This document shows, in pieces, positions 1 through 12,600 of a stretch of DNA of 64,000 nucleotides. Origin of the DNA: Liolophura sinensis (lineage: Eukaryota > Mollusca > Polyplacophora > Chitonida > Chitonidae); NCBI RefSeq assembly GCF_032854445.1, contig NC_088303.1, forward strand, positions 7,571,501-7,635,500. The letters run 5' to 3'. The position numbers and the translations under genes are program-made. Under the pieces are notes generated by a model. The model was not told where the DNA came from, did no database searches, and saw only the letters and a program-made list of their open reading frames with translations. Positions within the stretch are counted from its first letter, which is position 1. The number at the start of each line of letters is the position of its first letter.

Positions 1-471
1 TATAGTATTATGTACAGATACATACATTGATTTGGCTAATGCTTTATTTTTGTAACAAGCAATGCATAACAGCCGGCCCTTCGACCATTGAGGTCGCGTG
101 CTCAAATACAACCCCCACTGTGTGCGCTGTGGCTTTTAGATGTTTGTTGTGTACTTAGGGAGGGCAGTGGTTTATGTTCTACGCACACTGATGTCCGTAG
201 TGATAAGGGAAACAAAGAGTTCAGCGTTAAAGACCATTCAAATCTAAACAAATAATAAATAAGTATGTAAGATGGAATAGAATAAGTATAATGTTGTTTA
301 TGTCCAAATTCCCAAGTAGACAAGAAAGAACAGAATAGAAGCCAACCTTTAAATATAAAGATGTTCTTATCTGAGAGATGTTATTACGTCATGCATGTAA
401 AAGGAACAAAGGAAACTCTTCGGCATTTAACCATTTGATTGTAATATACATGCACTTGTGTATAATTTCAG

Positions 472-2565
472 GGCAGTAGGCTGTGGAGCATGCGCGATAT
501 TCATGAAGGCTGGTGGACTCGTGGCTCCTCTTGTCTTACGGCTGGTGAGTTGCTCTCCATATGACATACCATTCGATTCTACTGACTGTGTACTCTGTCA
601 TAAGATACCTGGTTTTCTGATATGAATGAAAAGTCACGTAATCCATGAAAACACCGAGTGACATACCTTGGCAAACAAGTACCGATTTTCATTGGCCGAA
701 GTGGAGGTGTATCTTCATTAATATTCACCATGAAACCCTTTACAACAGCAACATGTTACAATTTACGATGGTACCGTCGTTTCCATTGGTCATTGCTGAT
801 TATGTTACTTAGCCATGTGTGTCAGATTTGTGGGCTCTACCAGCAGAGGTAGGAGATGGAAGGCCACGTGACTCTGCAGGAGAGTACTGGTTTCTGTGTA
901 AATAGAGGGATATAGGATTTCCATTATCAACACAGAATGAAGTCGAGATAGGCGAATCTGCGAGTATATATAGGCCAAGTACTAGGTCAAGTACGTGAAC
1001 CTCGCCTTATGCCTGAGTTGTATGAAGCCTGATGGTGTAAACTATTATGCAATAAATTGTCTTGTTACTGATATACAAATATACAAATCAGTGAAAGCTA
1101 AGGAGAGCAAACAATTCAGTATAGAGTACTTTCTAGACCTTTCCAGGCATTTGACACGGTCATCCACGACGTCGCGTGCAGAAAACTGGAGCACTATGGA
1201 TACAGGGGCGTTGCCAATGCTTTAAAAACTATTTGACTGGGAGATGGCATTGTGTCTAGTATAATGGTACAGATCTTCTTTTAAAGATATTTCAGGCGGT
1301 GTCCCACCGGGGTCAATACTTGGGGCAGCTTTATTCCTGTTATACATGAATGACTTAAAGAATGTTACCCCGTTGTTACATGTTTGCCGGTGACACCAGT
1401 GCTATGCTATATGACGATGACCCCGTCCAACTATGACGACCCTTACCGAGCTTAACTGTTTATTTGGTTCTCTATAAATAAGCTCTCGCTTAATGTTAGA
1501 AAGACCAAATTTATGTTCAGAAATAACAGGCATATCAGTTTACCAAAAACGTAAAACAAATGATGATTAAATGTTCCTGGTGGTTACCACAGTTCATCTG
1601 TGTTAGCTTAACAGGTGGAGATACTTACTCTTACTAAATTTTCTGTGCTTTTCAACTACACAAATTGTTTAAAGGATATTTCAAGAAGGTTTCAAATGTA
1701 CTCTCTTTTCTGACCAGAGATAACACGTTAAATTTGTACAGACCTTTCTATAGAACTTCATTGTCACTACATTGTCCAAAGAAGGTCCTCAAGTATGGAA
1801 CAAACTGCCCAGAAACCTTAAACCAACATTGCCAATGTCCACTTTTAAATATGGTCTTAAAAAGTGTATAATTAAGCAGTACTTGCACGCTGAATATCAT
1901 AACTACGTTTTTCGTGTTCTTTGTTTTGATCACGTGTTTGTTACATGGATAGGTACACATACAGAAATGCTTTCGTATCTATTTCACCAAGTATATACTA
2001 TGACCAATCAATCACAATTCCTTGTGAATAAGATTAGGGACGACTCAAGCCCTATGGGGTTTAATTTCCCGCCACATTCTCATCCGATATTGAATGATGT
2101 GTACTTTATTGGTGGTGAATAAAAATCTGGATCTGAATCTGAATTCTACGGGAAAACAGTTTGTCTAAGTAAAGATATTGAACTCCAAGCACATATATGT
2201 AAAAGATACTGATGATGAATACAGTTGTAGCTCCTTTACTCAGGATATTCCCGTACCTTTTTTAACACAGCAGGGGGTATAATTCGCCGAAAGAAAGATT
2301 ATTCGTTTGATTACATAAGTTGATGACCAAATGAATGTAGATAATGTCTGCTGTATTTATTTTTCAGGGAAGCATAACCTTCACACAACTGCCCATTCTT
2401 ATCTTTGGAGGGTTTGCTTTGGTGGCAGGGGGGCTAACTCTCCTTCTGCCAGAAACCCTGAACAGCAAACTGCCAGATAAGATCGAAGACGTGGAGATTG
2501 AACCGCCTGGAAAGACTGAGGAAACAACAGCTGATAAACTGATGGAAACTACATTCAGTACCTGA
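472..2565 (+). CDS. SLC22-family organic ion transporter, last two coding exons (partial gene)
   Basis: Two plus-strand exons, 472-544 and 2368-2565, flanked by AG acceptors and a GTGAGT donor after 544. The first encodes a glycine/alanine-rich membrane segment (AVGCGACAIFMKAGGLVAP...) and the second TQLPILIFGGFALVAGGLTL then LLPETL and a short acidic tail ending at TGA 2563-2565. The 'LPETLN...P..IEDVE' ending after the last transmembrane helix is the classic end of SLC22 (OCT/OAT/OCTN) major-facilitator transporters, which carry organic cations, anions or carnitine across the plasma membrane. Phases agree (exon A starts in phase 2 and ends in phase 0). The rest of the gene lies left of the window, so the subfamily cannot be set. 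The intron between the exons holds a LINE relic. Confidence 0.85.
1120..2150 (+). mobile_element. Decayed non-LTR (LINE) retrotransposon, reverse transcriptase 3' part
   Basis: Broken translations match the order of a Jockey/CR1-like reverse transcriptase: 'AFDTVIHDV..RKLEHYGYRG' near 1145-1215, 'GGVPPGSILGA.LFLLYMNDL' near 1290-1360, a fragment resembling the 'LNVKKTK' region near 1490-1515, and the usual C-terminal 'GPQVWNKLPRNLKPTLPMSTF' near 1785-1845. Several frameshifts and stops separate them. The catalytic FADD box is damaged (a 'CRxHQC'-like reading near 1380). The 3' end shows a short repeated tail (GAATCTGAATCT) at about 2128-2145, as in elements that end in a microsatellite. It is 5'-truncated, dead, and sits in the last intron of the SLC22-like gene on the same strand. 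Confidence 0.8.
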
Positions 2566-2657
2566 TGGTGTCATTTTCTGAATTTAAACATATAACTTCG
2601 CAAAAAAGTATACATGTACAAACTCTCAAGACCCAGCTCACACTCCGTCTGCTTTAA

Positions 2658-2685
2658 AATAAAAGCATTATTTCTCACAAATAAA
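2658..2685 (+). terminator. Poly(A) signals of the SLC22-like gene
   Basis: Two AATAAA hexamers (2658-2663 and 2680-2685) lie about 95 and 115 nt after the stop codon, a normal position for 3'-end formation, giving a short 3' UTR. Confidence 0.6.
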
Positions 2686-2763
2686 TACTTTTATATTTAT
2701 GAAAAAAACAAGCTTGTCTTGTGTAATATTTATTTTCGAAGAGAATGTTGATGAGGTGGAGGG

Positions 2764-2765
<2 letters not shown>

Positions 2766-2848
<83 letters not shown>
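2766..2848. repeat. (TA)n microsatellite
   Basis: About 83 bp of uninterrupted TA dinucleotide just after the SLC22-like gene. Confidence 0.95.
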
Positions 2849-2849
<1 letters not shown>

Positions 2850-4420
2850 CGCTGTTAAGAAAGATTAACGCGTACTAATCTCAAAATAATATTTAAATGT
2901 GTGTTTTTTTGGTCTATTTCAATCGTTTTTATTTTTTATTTTTTTTTGCTACAACTCCACATTTTTAAAACTGTACTGGAAACATAATAAAAACGACATT
3001 AGAGAATTACGATTTCATGCGGACGCCATTTATAACGTCAGCTGTGCAAAAGTGCATTTTTAATTTGTAGGGTGATTTCAAAACCTGTCAGTTTTTAACC
3101 CCAAAGTGCATTTATTTCGCTTGTTCAACATCAGATACCTCATGGACACTGACGCGATGTTTCAACCAGATGTCAACCCATTACGGCGTTCAGTTGTATT
3201 CATCCATTCTTTACATATATAGATGTATATTTTTATAACATGTGCCATTACCCATCAGTGTTACGCGATGACCACAAGGAAAACTAAGTGACGTCACTAG
3301 GTTCGATGCGCTTGCAGTTTTGTACAAAAAGTATAGATTTTTTCCTCTTATTTGATAGTTGTTTAGCACCACAGTTTTGTGGAAAACTGCGGCTTATCCC
3401 ACCGGCCTTAAGCAAGTTACTGACGAACTTCTCCAGGTTTGACGCTCAGATAAGCAAACCATATTTTGGAAGGCTATTCGTACTCGATGAATAGCAGATT
3501 GCGCAAATAACCACTTCTTGTTAACTCATATAGGCTATCCACCGATTCCAGATAAGACGCTCTTTTATTGGCCCTCATTTCTCATGAGAACCTTGACATT
3601 CTATCTTCGTCGTGGAAAGTATCTTACAATGTCCTTTCGAGTCCCTCGGAAACTCCTTGCGCAATATAAAAACCGTACGAGTGCTCTGTTAAAACCACTA
3701 TGTAATTAAGTATGTCGACACAACTCTGACAAAACTGAATGTCTTTTGTGTGATGGGCGTACACAACACGTGTACCGGTACTTGGGCAAACACCGTGTGT
3801 ATTGGTAAAGTCTACATCTATTACAGAATCGCCTATATTCAGCTGTCTGTAAAATCAGTCATATCAACCACAGAAATTGTTTTTATCCAGTGCCACGTAA
3901 CAACTCAAGCTCTACACATCCATATGTTGAAAAGTCATATCCTTGCAAAGAAAATCAAGTTAGAACATAATGTTAAACTGAATAAGCAGTTTCAACGGCA
4001 ACAGCGCATTGCCTCGTCATACGTCATAATTATTCAAAAACATGTGGCATCCTGGGGAATGGGGGATCCAGTATGTTTTGAGAGAAAGTGACACCAGCTT
4101 TGTATGTTCCTATTGACTTCACTCTAAACCCTGTTTCTGGCTCGGCCATATGTGAAATTATTTACGGGTTTTAGTATAATATAACCTCAATAGGTAAGTT
4201 ATATTTTATATCTAGTAGTATGTGATTTTAGAGTTGCATGTCAGGAAATTCTATTTAAAAAATAAAACAATGCGGTCGATTCCGGAGATAGTAGTGAAGG
4301 CTGTGTCGCTGGATGCAGTTTGTCCTAACAACATATCGTGCGCCTATTGTAAAACAAATTACTCTACATGCCCATTATGCATCATGCCACTTTAGTGGGG
4401 AGTATGACTGACTTTACAGA
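2849..4420. other. Intergenic, no gene seen
   Basis: AT-rich sequence with no exon that I can support. A stretch around 3365-3440 (cttatcccaccggccttaag, then a 'gttactgacgaacttctcc'-like end) faintly resembles the body of a degraded SINE, similar to one near 29560-29700. Confidence 0.4.
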
Positions 4421-4431
4421 CAGCTGAATAT

Positions 4432-4660
4432 ATTTATTTATTTATTTGATTGGTGTTTTACGTCGTACTCAAGAATATTTCACTTATACCACAGCGGCCA
4501 GCGTTATGGTGGGAGGAAACCGGGCACAGACCTTCACACTTACGGCCGGAGAGGGCGCCATCATGAGCTGGACGAAACTGGTACAGCGACCGCATTGGTA
4601 AGAGACATCTGGGTCATCACGCTGCGCCAGCGCGTTAACCAACTGAGCCAAGGAGGCGCT
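4432..4660 (-). mobile_element. tRNA-derived SINE (family A), full or nearly full length
   Basis: Reverse-oriented copy: a TTTATTTATTTGATTGG tail, the conserved 'ACTCAAGAATATTTCACTTATA' block (read in two parts), 'TTACGGCCGGAGAG', then a tRNA-like head with 'CGTTAACCAACTGAGCCA' (box A reversed). It is flanked by an 11-bp near-perfect target duplication, CAGCTGAATAT at 4421-4431 and CAGATGAATAT at 4661-4671. Confidence 0.85.
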
Positions 4661-4839
4661 CAGATGAATATTGGCGACTCGCTAAAAGAAATAGACTATA
4701 GGCCTGTAGAGACTTTACACAAAAGTGTAGGGCCTCGATGTTCATTTTTGTTTTACTTTCGTGTACCCCTGGTACACAGTCAAGTACCTCTGGTACAATG
4801 GATTTTAAATAGTATCTCACTCAAGAGTAGAGTTCGCAG

Positions 4840-5172
4840 GATTACGCTGTGGTTCCCCAACTCCGGCTTACACACACGGACAAAGCGATTATTGTCCAGA
4901 AAACTTCAAACGGTACCGCGGAGACCCGGTCAAAGATGTGACGGCTGCACAAGGATTCCAGAGTCCCCTGAGATACCCCCGATTGACATATATCCGTGAA
5001 CGTCCATAGCAATCCGTACATGGCCCAAGGGAAATATGTGACAAACGCAAATGCCACCTAGGTCTGAGCAATCGAAAGGGACCGAGGGAATGGACGAGGG
5101 ATCGAACCCAGACCAAGTGTGTACTTGGGCTTGAAAGATAAGCGCCTTCAACCGCTTTGTCACGACCCGCTC
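4840..5172 (-). mobile_element. Possible second tRNA-derived SINE
   Basis: Reverse-strand tRNA-like promoter parts are present at the right end: 'GAGGGATCGAACCCAGACC' (a reversed B box) at 5095-5115 and 'AGCGCCTTCAACCGCTTTGT' beyond it. The body does not match family A. Boundaries are estimates. Confidence 0.35.
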
Positions 5173-8027
5173 GCTTCACAAAATATGGATTTGCACACTT
5201 CTGAAAAAAACAGGATTCTATCTAATGTCTTTTTTTGTAGCTAAAGGGAAACAATGGTTGGTGTACTTGTAAATAGAGCATTTTACACACAAAACACAAC
5301 ACCTGTGTTAGATCAAAGAATTTCCACACGAGCACGGTAACACGTTTTCAGAGGTTTCAATTTTTATTGCTGTCTGATACCAACAATTCGATGTCGTCCA
5401 ACGCAAAATATCACAGGCAATTTCTTTCATAAAGGATGTAATGAGACAAAGATAGAGAAAACAGCGAGGGTTTCATAGACACGTACATACATTACACACA
5501 CAGCGGTTCCTGGCAGTACACAACTTAATGCGACCACCAAGGACTAAAAGGACTAGACCCTGCGCATCTCTGTCGCCCAACATTTTTCACTAACAGGTAC
5601 AACAGTAGCCTAAAACTGCTGAGTTTTGCCACAGAGACGTGCACGGTCTAAAAAGGAGAGAGAGAGAGAGACACTATCAGGATATAACAATAATATTTTC
5701 TGTGGCCTTCAAAACCCGTATCAATGACGTCTGTCATTTTAATGTGTACAAGTCCATTTTATACAATAACACAATTTGTACTCTATAACCATACGCTACG
5801 GGCATGAAAGACTTTCTCTGCACATATTCTTGTTCCTCACCAATGCACACACATGATAAAATTTAGTAAGATTGCAATCTATAACCACGCAATGACTTCT
5901 GACGAACACCTGTACCTTTAAACATCACATTCATAAATTAGACATTTGTTTTCTTGTTTTCTGTTCACCTTCACATATCTTGGTTTCATCACCAACTATA
6001 CAATGATCTTTCAATGACTTAGTCAAATTTTAGTTCATAATATACACGCATGAATATATCACAAGAATTCCCCATTACCAATTTTTCTCACGACAATTTA
6101 ACTTTTTTTTGTTAAACCTTTTTAAGTATTCTGTACAACATGGATTTTATCAAAAAGCCTGCACCAGGAAAAGCAAGCACACCGGAAGCTTGTACATGCA
6201 CTGTTATAGTTTTAAATTTAATTCGCTGAAAAAGAACCAGTATCTTTTGTCACATACATGCCTACACATCCGAGACCATCAAAAATACGTACATAGATCA
6301 CTTAGGGTGTTAAAACATAACTTGACCTGTAAAAAGTTGAGTCCATCCAGAAATACCATTGCAAAGTTGAACACAAGTTTCAACTAGCTGGGATTTACTT
6401 TGTCAGAGAGCAGGAAGTAACAGTAACTCTGACATGCCAGTCTGAGTACCTGTACTCGTGTTATAACACATAAATTTCTCATGGTGTGTGCTCTCTACCA
6501 GAACTCATAAAACATGTCAGATGCTTTCAATTCTGTAATATTTTAGTAAGAACTACTAAAAGTTTACTTTAATATGTAAAGATTACAGGAATGAAATTGT
6601 CTCCCACAATGAAGAAATTTTTGGGGAAAATATTAAAAGCAAACTTTGATATGTAAAACCTTAACAATCAAATGCAATAGACACAGATGAGATATAATCT
6701 TCATCTAATGAAGTATGTTTTTCTGGAAGGTTTCCATGAGAGGCCCGTAAGAATTTCAAGGCAGTCAACTTGTGTAAGCCTTATCACAACAGGCTATAGG
6801 AGTAGCTGGCAAATAAACAATAGCATGGCCATGTTTACACTGTTACATAATCACAACAACAACGTTTGCAAAATTCTCAACAACTGACAATTAAGGTGAT
6901 GGCCAATGAATTGACTATTTACACCACATAATTTATACACATCCTAGATGTACACAAACTATAACATTTTTTCCACACAATGTATGCATTTCAATGTTTA
7001 ACAATAAGACTGGTATGTTTAACATATCTCTATAGGCCTTACAAACATTTCAACATGGCAAGAATGTTACTACTCTCACACGGCTTTTTTTTAATTCTTA
7101 TTTTGTGCATATCAATAAAAATATAGATTTAACAACACACTTGAATCTATATTAATAACAATTTTACAGTATATTGCTATAGCATAATTATATTATTTTT
7201 TCACCATCATATTTTAATTACTTCTTTTCATTCAAAGATAACAGAATTTTTTTGGCTTTTCTCTGTATGTGCAGCCCTAGCAAAACTCTTTTGGCCTTTC
7301 AGTTCTTCAGGATACTGAGATTCTTGGGTGATCTAGGAACCAACTGCCAGCAGCCATAGCCGAGGTTCCCAGGAAACAGCTGCCCTACCACACAACAGCA
7401 GCAATATGTTGTAAATATAATATGTATATCTATCTTATCCTTTCATCTGCATGGAATGTACACACTGGACTGCTGTCATTTTAATAGGTACAAGTATGTA
7501 CCAATCTATTCACCACTTTCACCAAACCTTTTCAAGCAAAATTTCTCATAACTTTCTGCTAACTGACTTTGTCTCAAATGTTAAAGCGCTACACGGTGAT
7601 GTGATTTACACAGAAAGTTAACCATCTGACTGGTATTCACATGGTATTCACACATTATCAGGTCAGTTACTGCTTCATGCAAAGCAATGAAGCTGTACTG
7701 GATTAAAATGGCACACAGATGCTGCACACATCTTTATGAAAGGTCTTCTGGGGTATGCACAACCTCAGACTGTGTCATTTTACTATACTTTATCATGTAC
7801 CTTTATATATGGTAGATCTTTATCTGAAGGAATGTGACAAATGATCAAACCAGTCTTTGTATCACTACATAATACATCCTAAAATTCTATCTGAGATCCA
7901 AAATGTCTGCCTTATACATGTACATACAAACAAAGGAATGTGGATGAATGTGGGCTTCAGACACTAATATACTCAGCACATGCTGCAGTGTGACCATTGA
8001 GTAGGGTGAACATCATGGTCCAACGAA

Positions 8028-8414
8028 GTCAAACTGAGCTCCTATACAACCCAGTCAAACTGAGCTCCTATACAACCCAGTCAAACTGAGCTCCTATACA
8101 ACCCAGTCAAACTGAGTTCCTATACAACCCAGTCAAACTGAGTTCCTATACAACCCAGTCAAACTAAGTTCCTATACAACCCAGTCAAACTGAGTTCCTA
8201 TACAACCCAGTTAAACTGAGCTCCTATACAACCCAGTTAAACTGAGCTCCTATACAACCCAGTCAAACTGAGTTCCTATACAACCCAGTCAAACTGAGTT
8301 CCTATACAACCCAGTCAAACTGAGTTCCTATACAACCCAGTCAAACTGAGTTCCTATACAACCCAGTCAAACTGAGTTCCTATACAACCCAGTTAAACTG
8401 AGCTCCTATACAAC
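8028..8414. repeat. 26-bp minisatellite, about 15 copies
   Basis: Unit CAAACTGAGYTCCTATACAA plus CCCAGT, very uniform, with only C/T changes between copies. It lies in the probable MYLIP 3' UTR. It shares GTTCCTATACAACC with the 55-bp array in the same gene's intron 2. Confidence 0.95.
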
Positions 8415-8569
8415 GCTCAAAAATCTGAATGTGCAGTATGTTCAACTGCATCAGCTCCTGAGAAACCTCCCCACACCAGAGATCACATACAATAAATCTG
8501 CAACCACGTAAAATGTATTCTGTAAAACTTCAATATAAAATACAACTCATGTCTATGCACAGATTTAAA

Positions 8570-9240
8570 AATACATGTCCTTATGTGATTCAGAGCGTGA
8601 CTGTGACAGAGAGTGTGTGATTGTGATACGGAGTGTGTGATTGGTGATACTGAGTGTGTGATTGGTGATACGGAGTGTGCGATTGGTGATATAGAGTGTG
8701 TGATAGTGTTTGTGATTATGACAAAATGCTTGGCCTTGTGATACAGTGTTTATGACCGTGATAGAGTTTATGATTGTGATAGTGTTATTGATAATGATAA
8801 ATTGTTTCGCATCTTCATAGTTTGGGACTGTGATACAGTGTTTGTATTGGTGCTGTTGACACAGTGTTTGCAATGTTATTTGTAATGCAGTCTTTGCAAT
8901 GATCTTTGTAATGTTGTGTTTGCAATGGTCTTTGTGATGAAGTGTTTGTAATGGTCTTTGTGATGCAGTGTTTGCAATGGTGTTTATGAGGCAGTCTTTG
9001 CCACAAAGCGTTTGTGATACAGTGCTTGCAATGAAGTGTTTATGATTGTGATACAGTTTTTGTGGTGGTGCTTGTGAGTGCGACACAAGAAGTTTTTGTG
9101 ATACTAGTGATATAGTGTTTGTGATATTTTGTTGATGATTGTGATATACATGTAGTCTCTGTGGCAAGTGTTTTACACGGTACATGTAATAAAATGTTTA
9201 AGATTGTGATATAGTCTTTGTGGTAGTGATACATGTAAAA
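8570..9240. repeat. Degenerate TGTGATA/TTTGTGAT-rich repeat tract
   Basis: Imperfect repeats of about 20-30 bp built from 'GTGATACAGTGTTTGTGAT' and 'GCAATGGTCTTTGTGATG'. Long minus-strand reading frames here (His/Thr/Asn-rich) are by-products of the repeat and not genes. Confidence 0.8.
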
Positions 9241-9371
9241 GTCACAAAACTTCTCTGTGGATTCTGATGATAAAGCACATGCACATAATACCACGCAATC
9301 TTTCCAGTGAAAAATGATCAGTCTTCAATGACATAATAACCAAACAAAAAAATGTGCCTGGAACTTTTCAA

Positions 9372-9653
9372 TTAAGCTTCATTGAATTCAGTGTCTGTTG
9401 CTCCGAAATCAGTGTCTAATCTCACACACTGTTCCACCGTTGTCTGCGGGGAGAGGTGCGGCAGTAAGGGAAGGTAGACTGTTTGTACCTGTTCTATGGG
9501 AGCCCTACAGATGGGGCAGCGATCCAGGCACTGGGCACAAGCTCCACAACACACCACATGACCACATGGACAGAGAACTGTGTCCATGCCAGCATCCATG
9601 CACACACGACAGGTTAGGGCATCCTGAAGAGAATCCAGTCTCTCCTTCAAATC
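9372..9653 (-). CDS. MYLIP: MYLIP last exon: RING finger and acidic C-terminal tail
   Basis: After a short helix ([13 protein letters not shown]) comes a RING with CRVC, then [16 protein letters not shown] and CPICR, giving the full zinc-ligand set (C-x2-C, C-x-H-x3-C-x2-C, C-x2-C), followed by VQTVYLP. Vertebrate MYLIP ends about eleven residues after this point. Here the protein runs on for about 30 residues rich in Asp, Glu and Thr before the stop. The donor of the preceding exon is ambiguous: 'GTACATGTAAGT' allows two phase-neutral choices, with the exon ending at 9954 or 9948. Confidence 0.92.
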   Translation of the reverse strand, partial: DLKERLDSLQDALTCRVCMDAGMDTVLCPCGHVVCCGACAQCLDRCPICRAPIEQVQTVYLPLLPHLSPQTTVEQCVRLDTDFGATDTEFNEA

Positions 9654-12600
9654 CTGTGCATCAACAAACACATAAAGAAATCATAAACTACGAACACTTG
9701 TTTGAATGGCTATGAGCATCAAGGGAGACAACCACATTTAATTTGTTGAAACTCATGACAAGTTGTCTCCCTTACAAATCATTTTTGCTTTCATTTACAA
9801 ATATAAACTACATGTATATGTCCACTTCCCCTTGGCCTGCCAACATCTGTTATGAAATTGTCACAGGTAAACCAACTTTCAGAGAGAAAAAAAAAGTTTA
9901 ATATCACAGTCAGACATCAAAAGCCTCAGATATGGAAGCAGACTTACATGTACCTTGCACTGGTCAGGTGTGGCACATTCCATCTTCCCGTGCCCTGCCT
10001 CCTGCTGAAGGGGTGACGTCTCTGTCCCCTTGGCTAAGGCCTGCTCAGCATGAGGACACAGGCCGTCTGCGTACAGTTTTCTTCTGGCATGGTCATACAC
10101 CTCACGACATGTCCGCCGAATATCAAACACATATTTTTTACCTGTGAAAACAATGAAGAGAATTAACTGAATTCTGATATTGTTTGGCGTCTTCATACAG
10201 CAGTCAAATTACATATTACATATCAAATTCCATTCATTAAAATCCTGGCAATCCATATATACAAATCACAAAGTAATATGCACCAACACACTGGGTCTGA
10301 TTTCACAAAAACTCCTTCATTACAGCATTTGTTAAATAATGTCATTAAGAAAAAAAGTTATGAGAAATTTAGAGGTATGTAGTTTAGGGAAAATCAATCC
10401 TGAATTAATGATAATTGGTCACCATCTTAGTAAGGTGGTGTGATTTAACACTTAAAAATCAGCATGCATTAGCTTCCTGGCTCATAACGATAAAGAGCTG
10501 GCTGGCTGTGACTGTCGAGCCATTGACCAAACAGGACACACTCAAATCTAGCTCTTGATGCTTAGGATGCACTTTACATGTACACCCAAAGGTTTGTCCA
10601 ATACCTGGCAAACTGTGCATGCATATGCGCCACTTGTTTTCTTACCTAGAGTGGTGTTCTCGTTGAAGAAAGATGCCAGCATCCCCTTCAAGTCTCGACT
10701 ATACTGGTCGAGCACCACATTGCGAACTGTGTCACAGCGGTAGAATGAGTGCATCTCTGTGACACACCTATAGAGAGCGTTCGCTCCTCGCTGACTCACT
10801 AACCGCACTGCCACCACGCTGTCCTCTCCATCCAGATTGCTGTTAAAGACAGTCAGGAACAAGCACTTCCCCGCGTGAGTTGCTTCCTTTATCATGGGGT
10901 ACTCAATCCTGCAAATGACAATATTATGTTACAGCTCACAAACATGTAGGTGAAAAACAGAACCTGTATCACAATCACAAAAATTTACTTCAACTGCTGG
11001 CGATGTTACGATGTTATACATGTAGTATTATAAGGTTCTCTTTACCACAGAAATCATACAAAATAAACAGTGCATCAAAGTGCATACCAAGATACTGGCC
11101 CAATAGTTGTGATATTTTGCACACAGCATCTCAGTACTCAAGTCAACACACTGTAGCAAGGATTACCCTGTAGATACAGATGTGCTCCAATGAGCATGCG
11201 CATATGCATTATCAGTTGGATTTTCGATATTTCACAGATTCAAGATGGCAATTTTATTGTCTGGACAACAATGCTCGTCCACATCGAGCCAGAGTGATAA
11301 TATCTTCTATCAACATGAAAACATTTAGACACTGAGTAGGATCAGCTGAAACAGGCGGTGTATGACCGTGTTACGATTTTGTCCGATCTTAATCATGTTA
11401 GACATCTGCTTCAGGAGGAGTGGTAAATCATCCCTCAAACTCGGATCACCCACCTCATTAACAAGATGCAAGCTCGCTGCCTACGTGTGATACAAAAGCA
11501 TGGTGGTTACACCAGATTTTAACATTTTTAATATCTGGTCTTACACGTAGTCAAACTTATCTTCAATCTGTTTGTAAAATTTCCACACTCCAAACGATAA
11601 TGCGTTTGCGCATGCTCATTGGAGCACATCTGTATCTATAGGGTAATCTTTGCTATAGTGTGTTCACTTGATTACTGAGATGTTCTGTGCAAAATTTCTC
11701 AAAGATTGGGTAAATACTTTGGTAAATGTCAAACACTGTTGGGGGGGAATTTACTTTTAAGGCACTGTTCATTAAAATTACAATACCTGTACATTCAGGG
11801 ACCCATTCAAATACAGAATTCTTGATTCACTGATCAAGGACAGCATGTGAACACATATAGCAGACCCCACTTCTGTCGCAGCCATAAGAAACACCTATAG
11901 GTACCCACCTCTGGCATTCTGTCCTGTCCTCGTATTGCAGGAGGATACCCTCTGGTCCCACACCAATCCGCACAGTTACTGGCGTGGTATCCATTGACTT
12001 AGCCACATGTTCTTCCACACCATAATTACAAAGGTCAGAAGTTACGGCCAGGAACTTGTACTCTGCATTTTCTCTTGCCAGACCATGTAGGGTCAAGTGA
12101 GCATTAATGACCGCATGCCAGAAGTCCTCCGAAGAGCCATACGAGATGGGCAGGAGGGTTTTGTACAGAGCCCACTGATTGGACAGACTGTGACGGTCGC
12201 AATCACCGTAATCGGCCTGGGCCATCATAGCCATCAGCTGAATGGCCTGTTCCTGGTCCACGGGCTCTAACCTGCCATTCTGTACCTCCTGACGTACCTG
12301 GAGGTACACCTGGTGTCTGAAACAAACATATACAGTAGGTATAAATAAAAGTATGTACAAAGATGGATACAAATCAGCTTGTGTATTTATCCACTATCAT
12401 TGATGCATTCATTGACGGCCTGTACAGCATGATGCACATGTATTTGTTTGATTGACAAGTATATTTGTCATTATATTTGTCATATTTATAGTGCTGAATC
12501 AATGAAACCCCTTGTTAAAGTATTCCACATGTATGTGTATATATAAAAATTACAAGCAATGTAGCATTGCACCGTACCTCAAGTAACACAATTTTAATTA

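Larger units (their letters stand above)
5363..9371 (-). other. Probable long 3' UTR of the MYLIP-like gene
   Basis: No coding exon is visible between the stop at 9372 and a minus-strand AATAAA at 5368-5363. The stretch is AT-rich, free of clear SINEs and contains two simple-sequence arrays. A 4 kb 3' UTR would be long but possible. Earlier poly(A) sites may exist. This is an inference from position only. Confidence 0.4.

Noticed and set aside
8565-9185. 206-codon minus frame rich in His, Thr and Asn
   Set aside because: Low-complexity TGTGATA repeat in the probable 3' UTR, downstream of the MYLIP stop.
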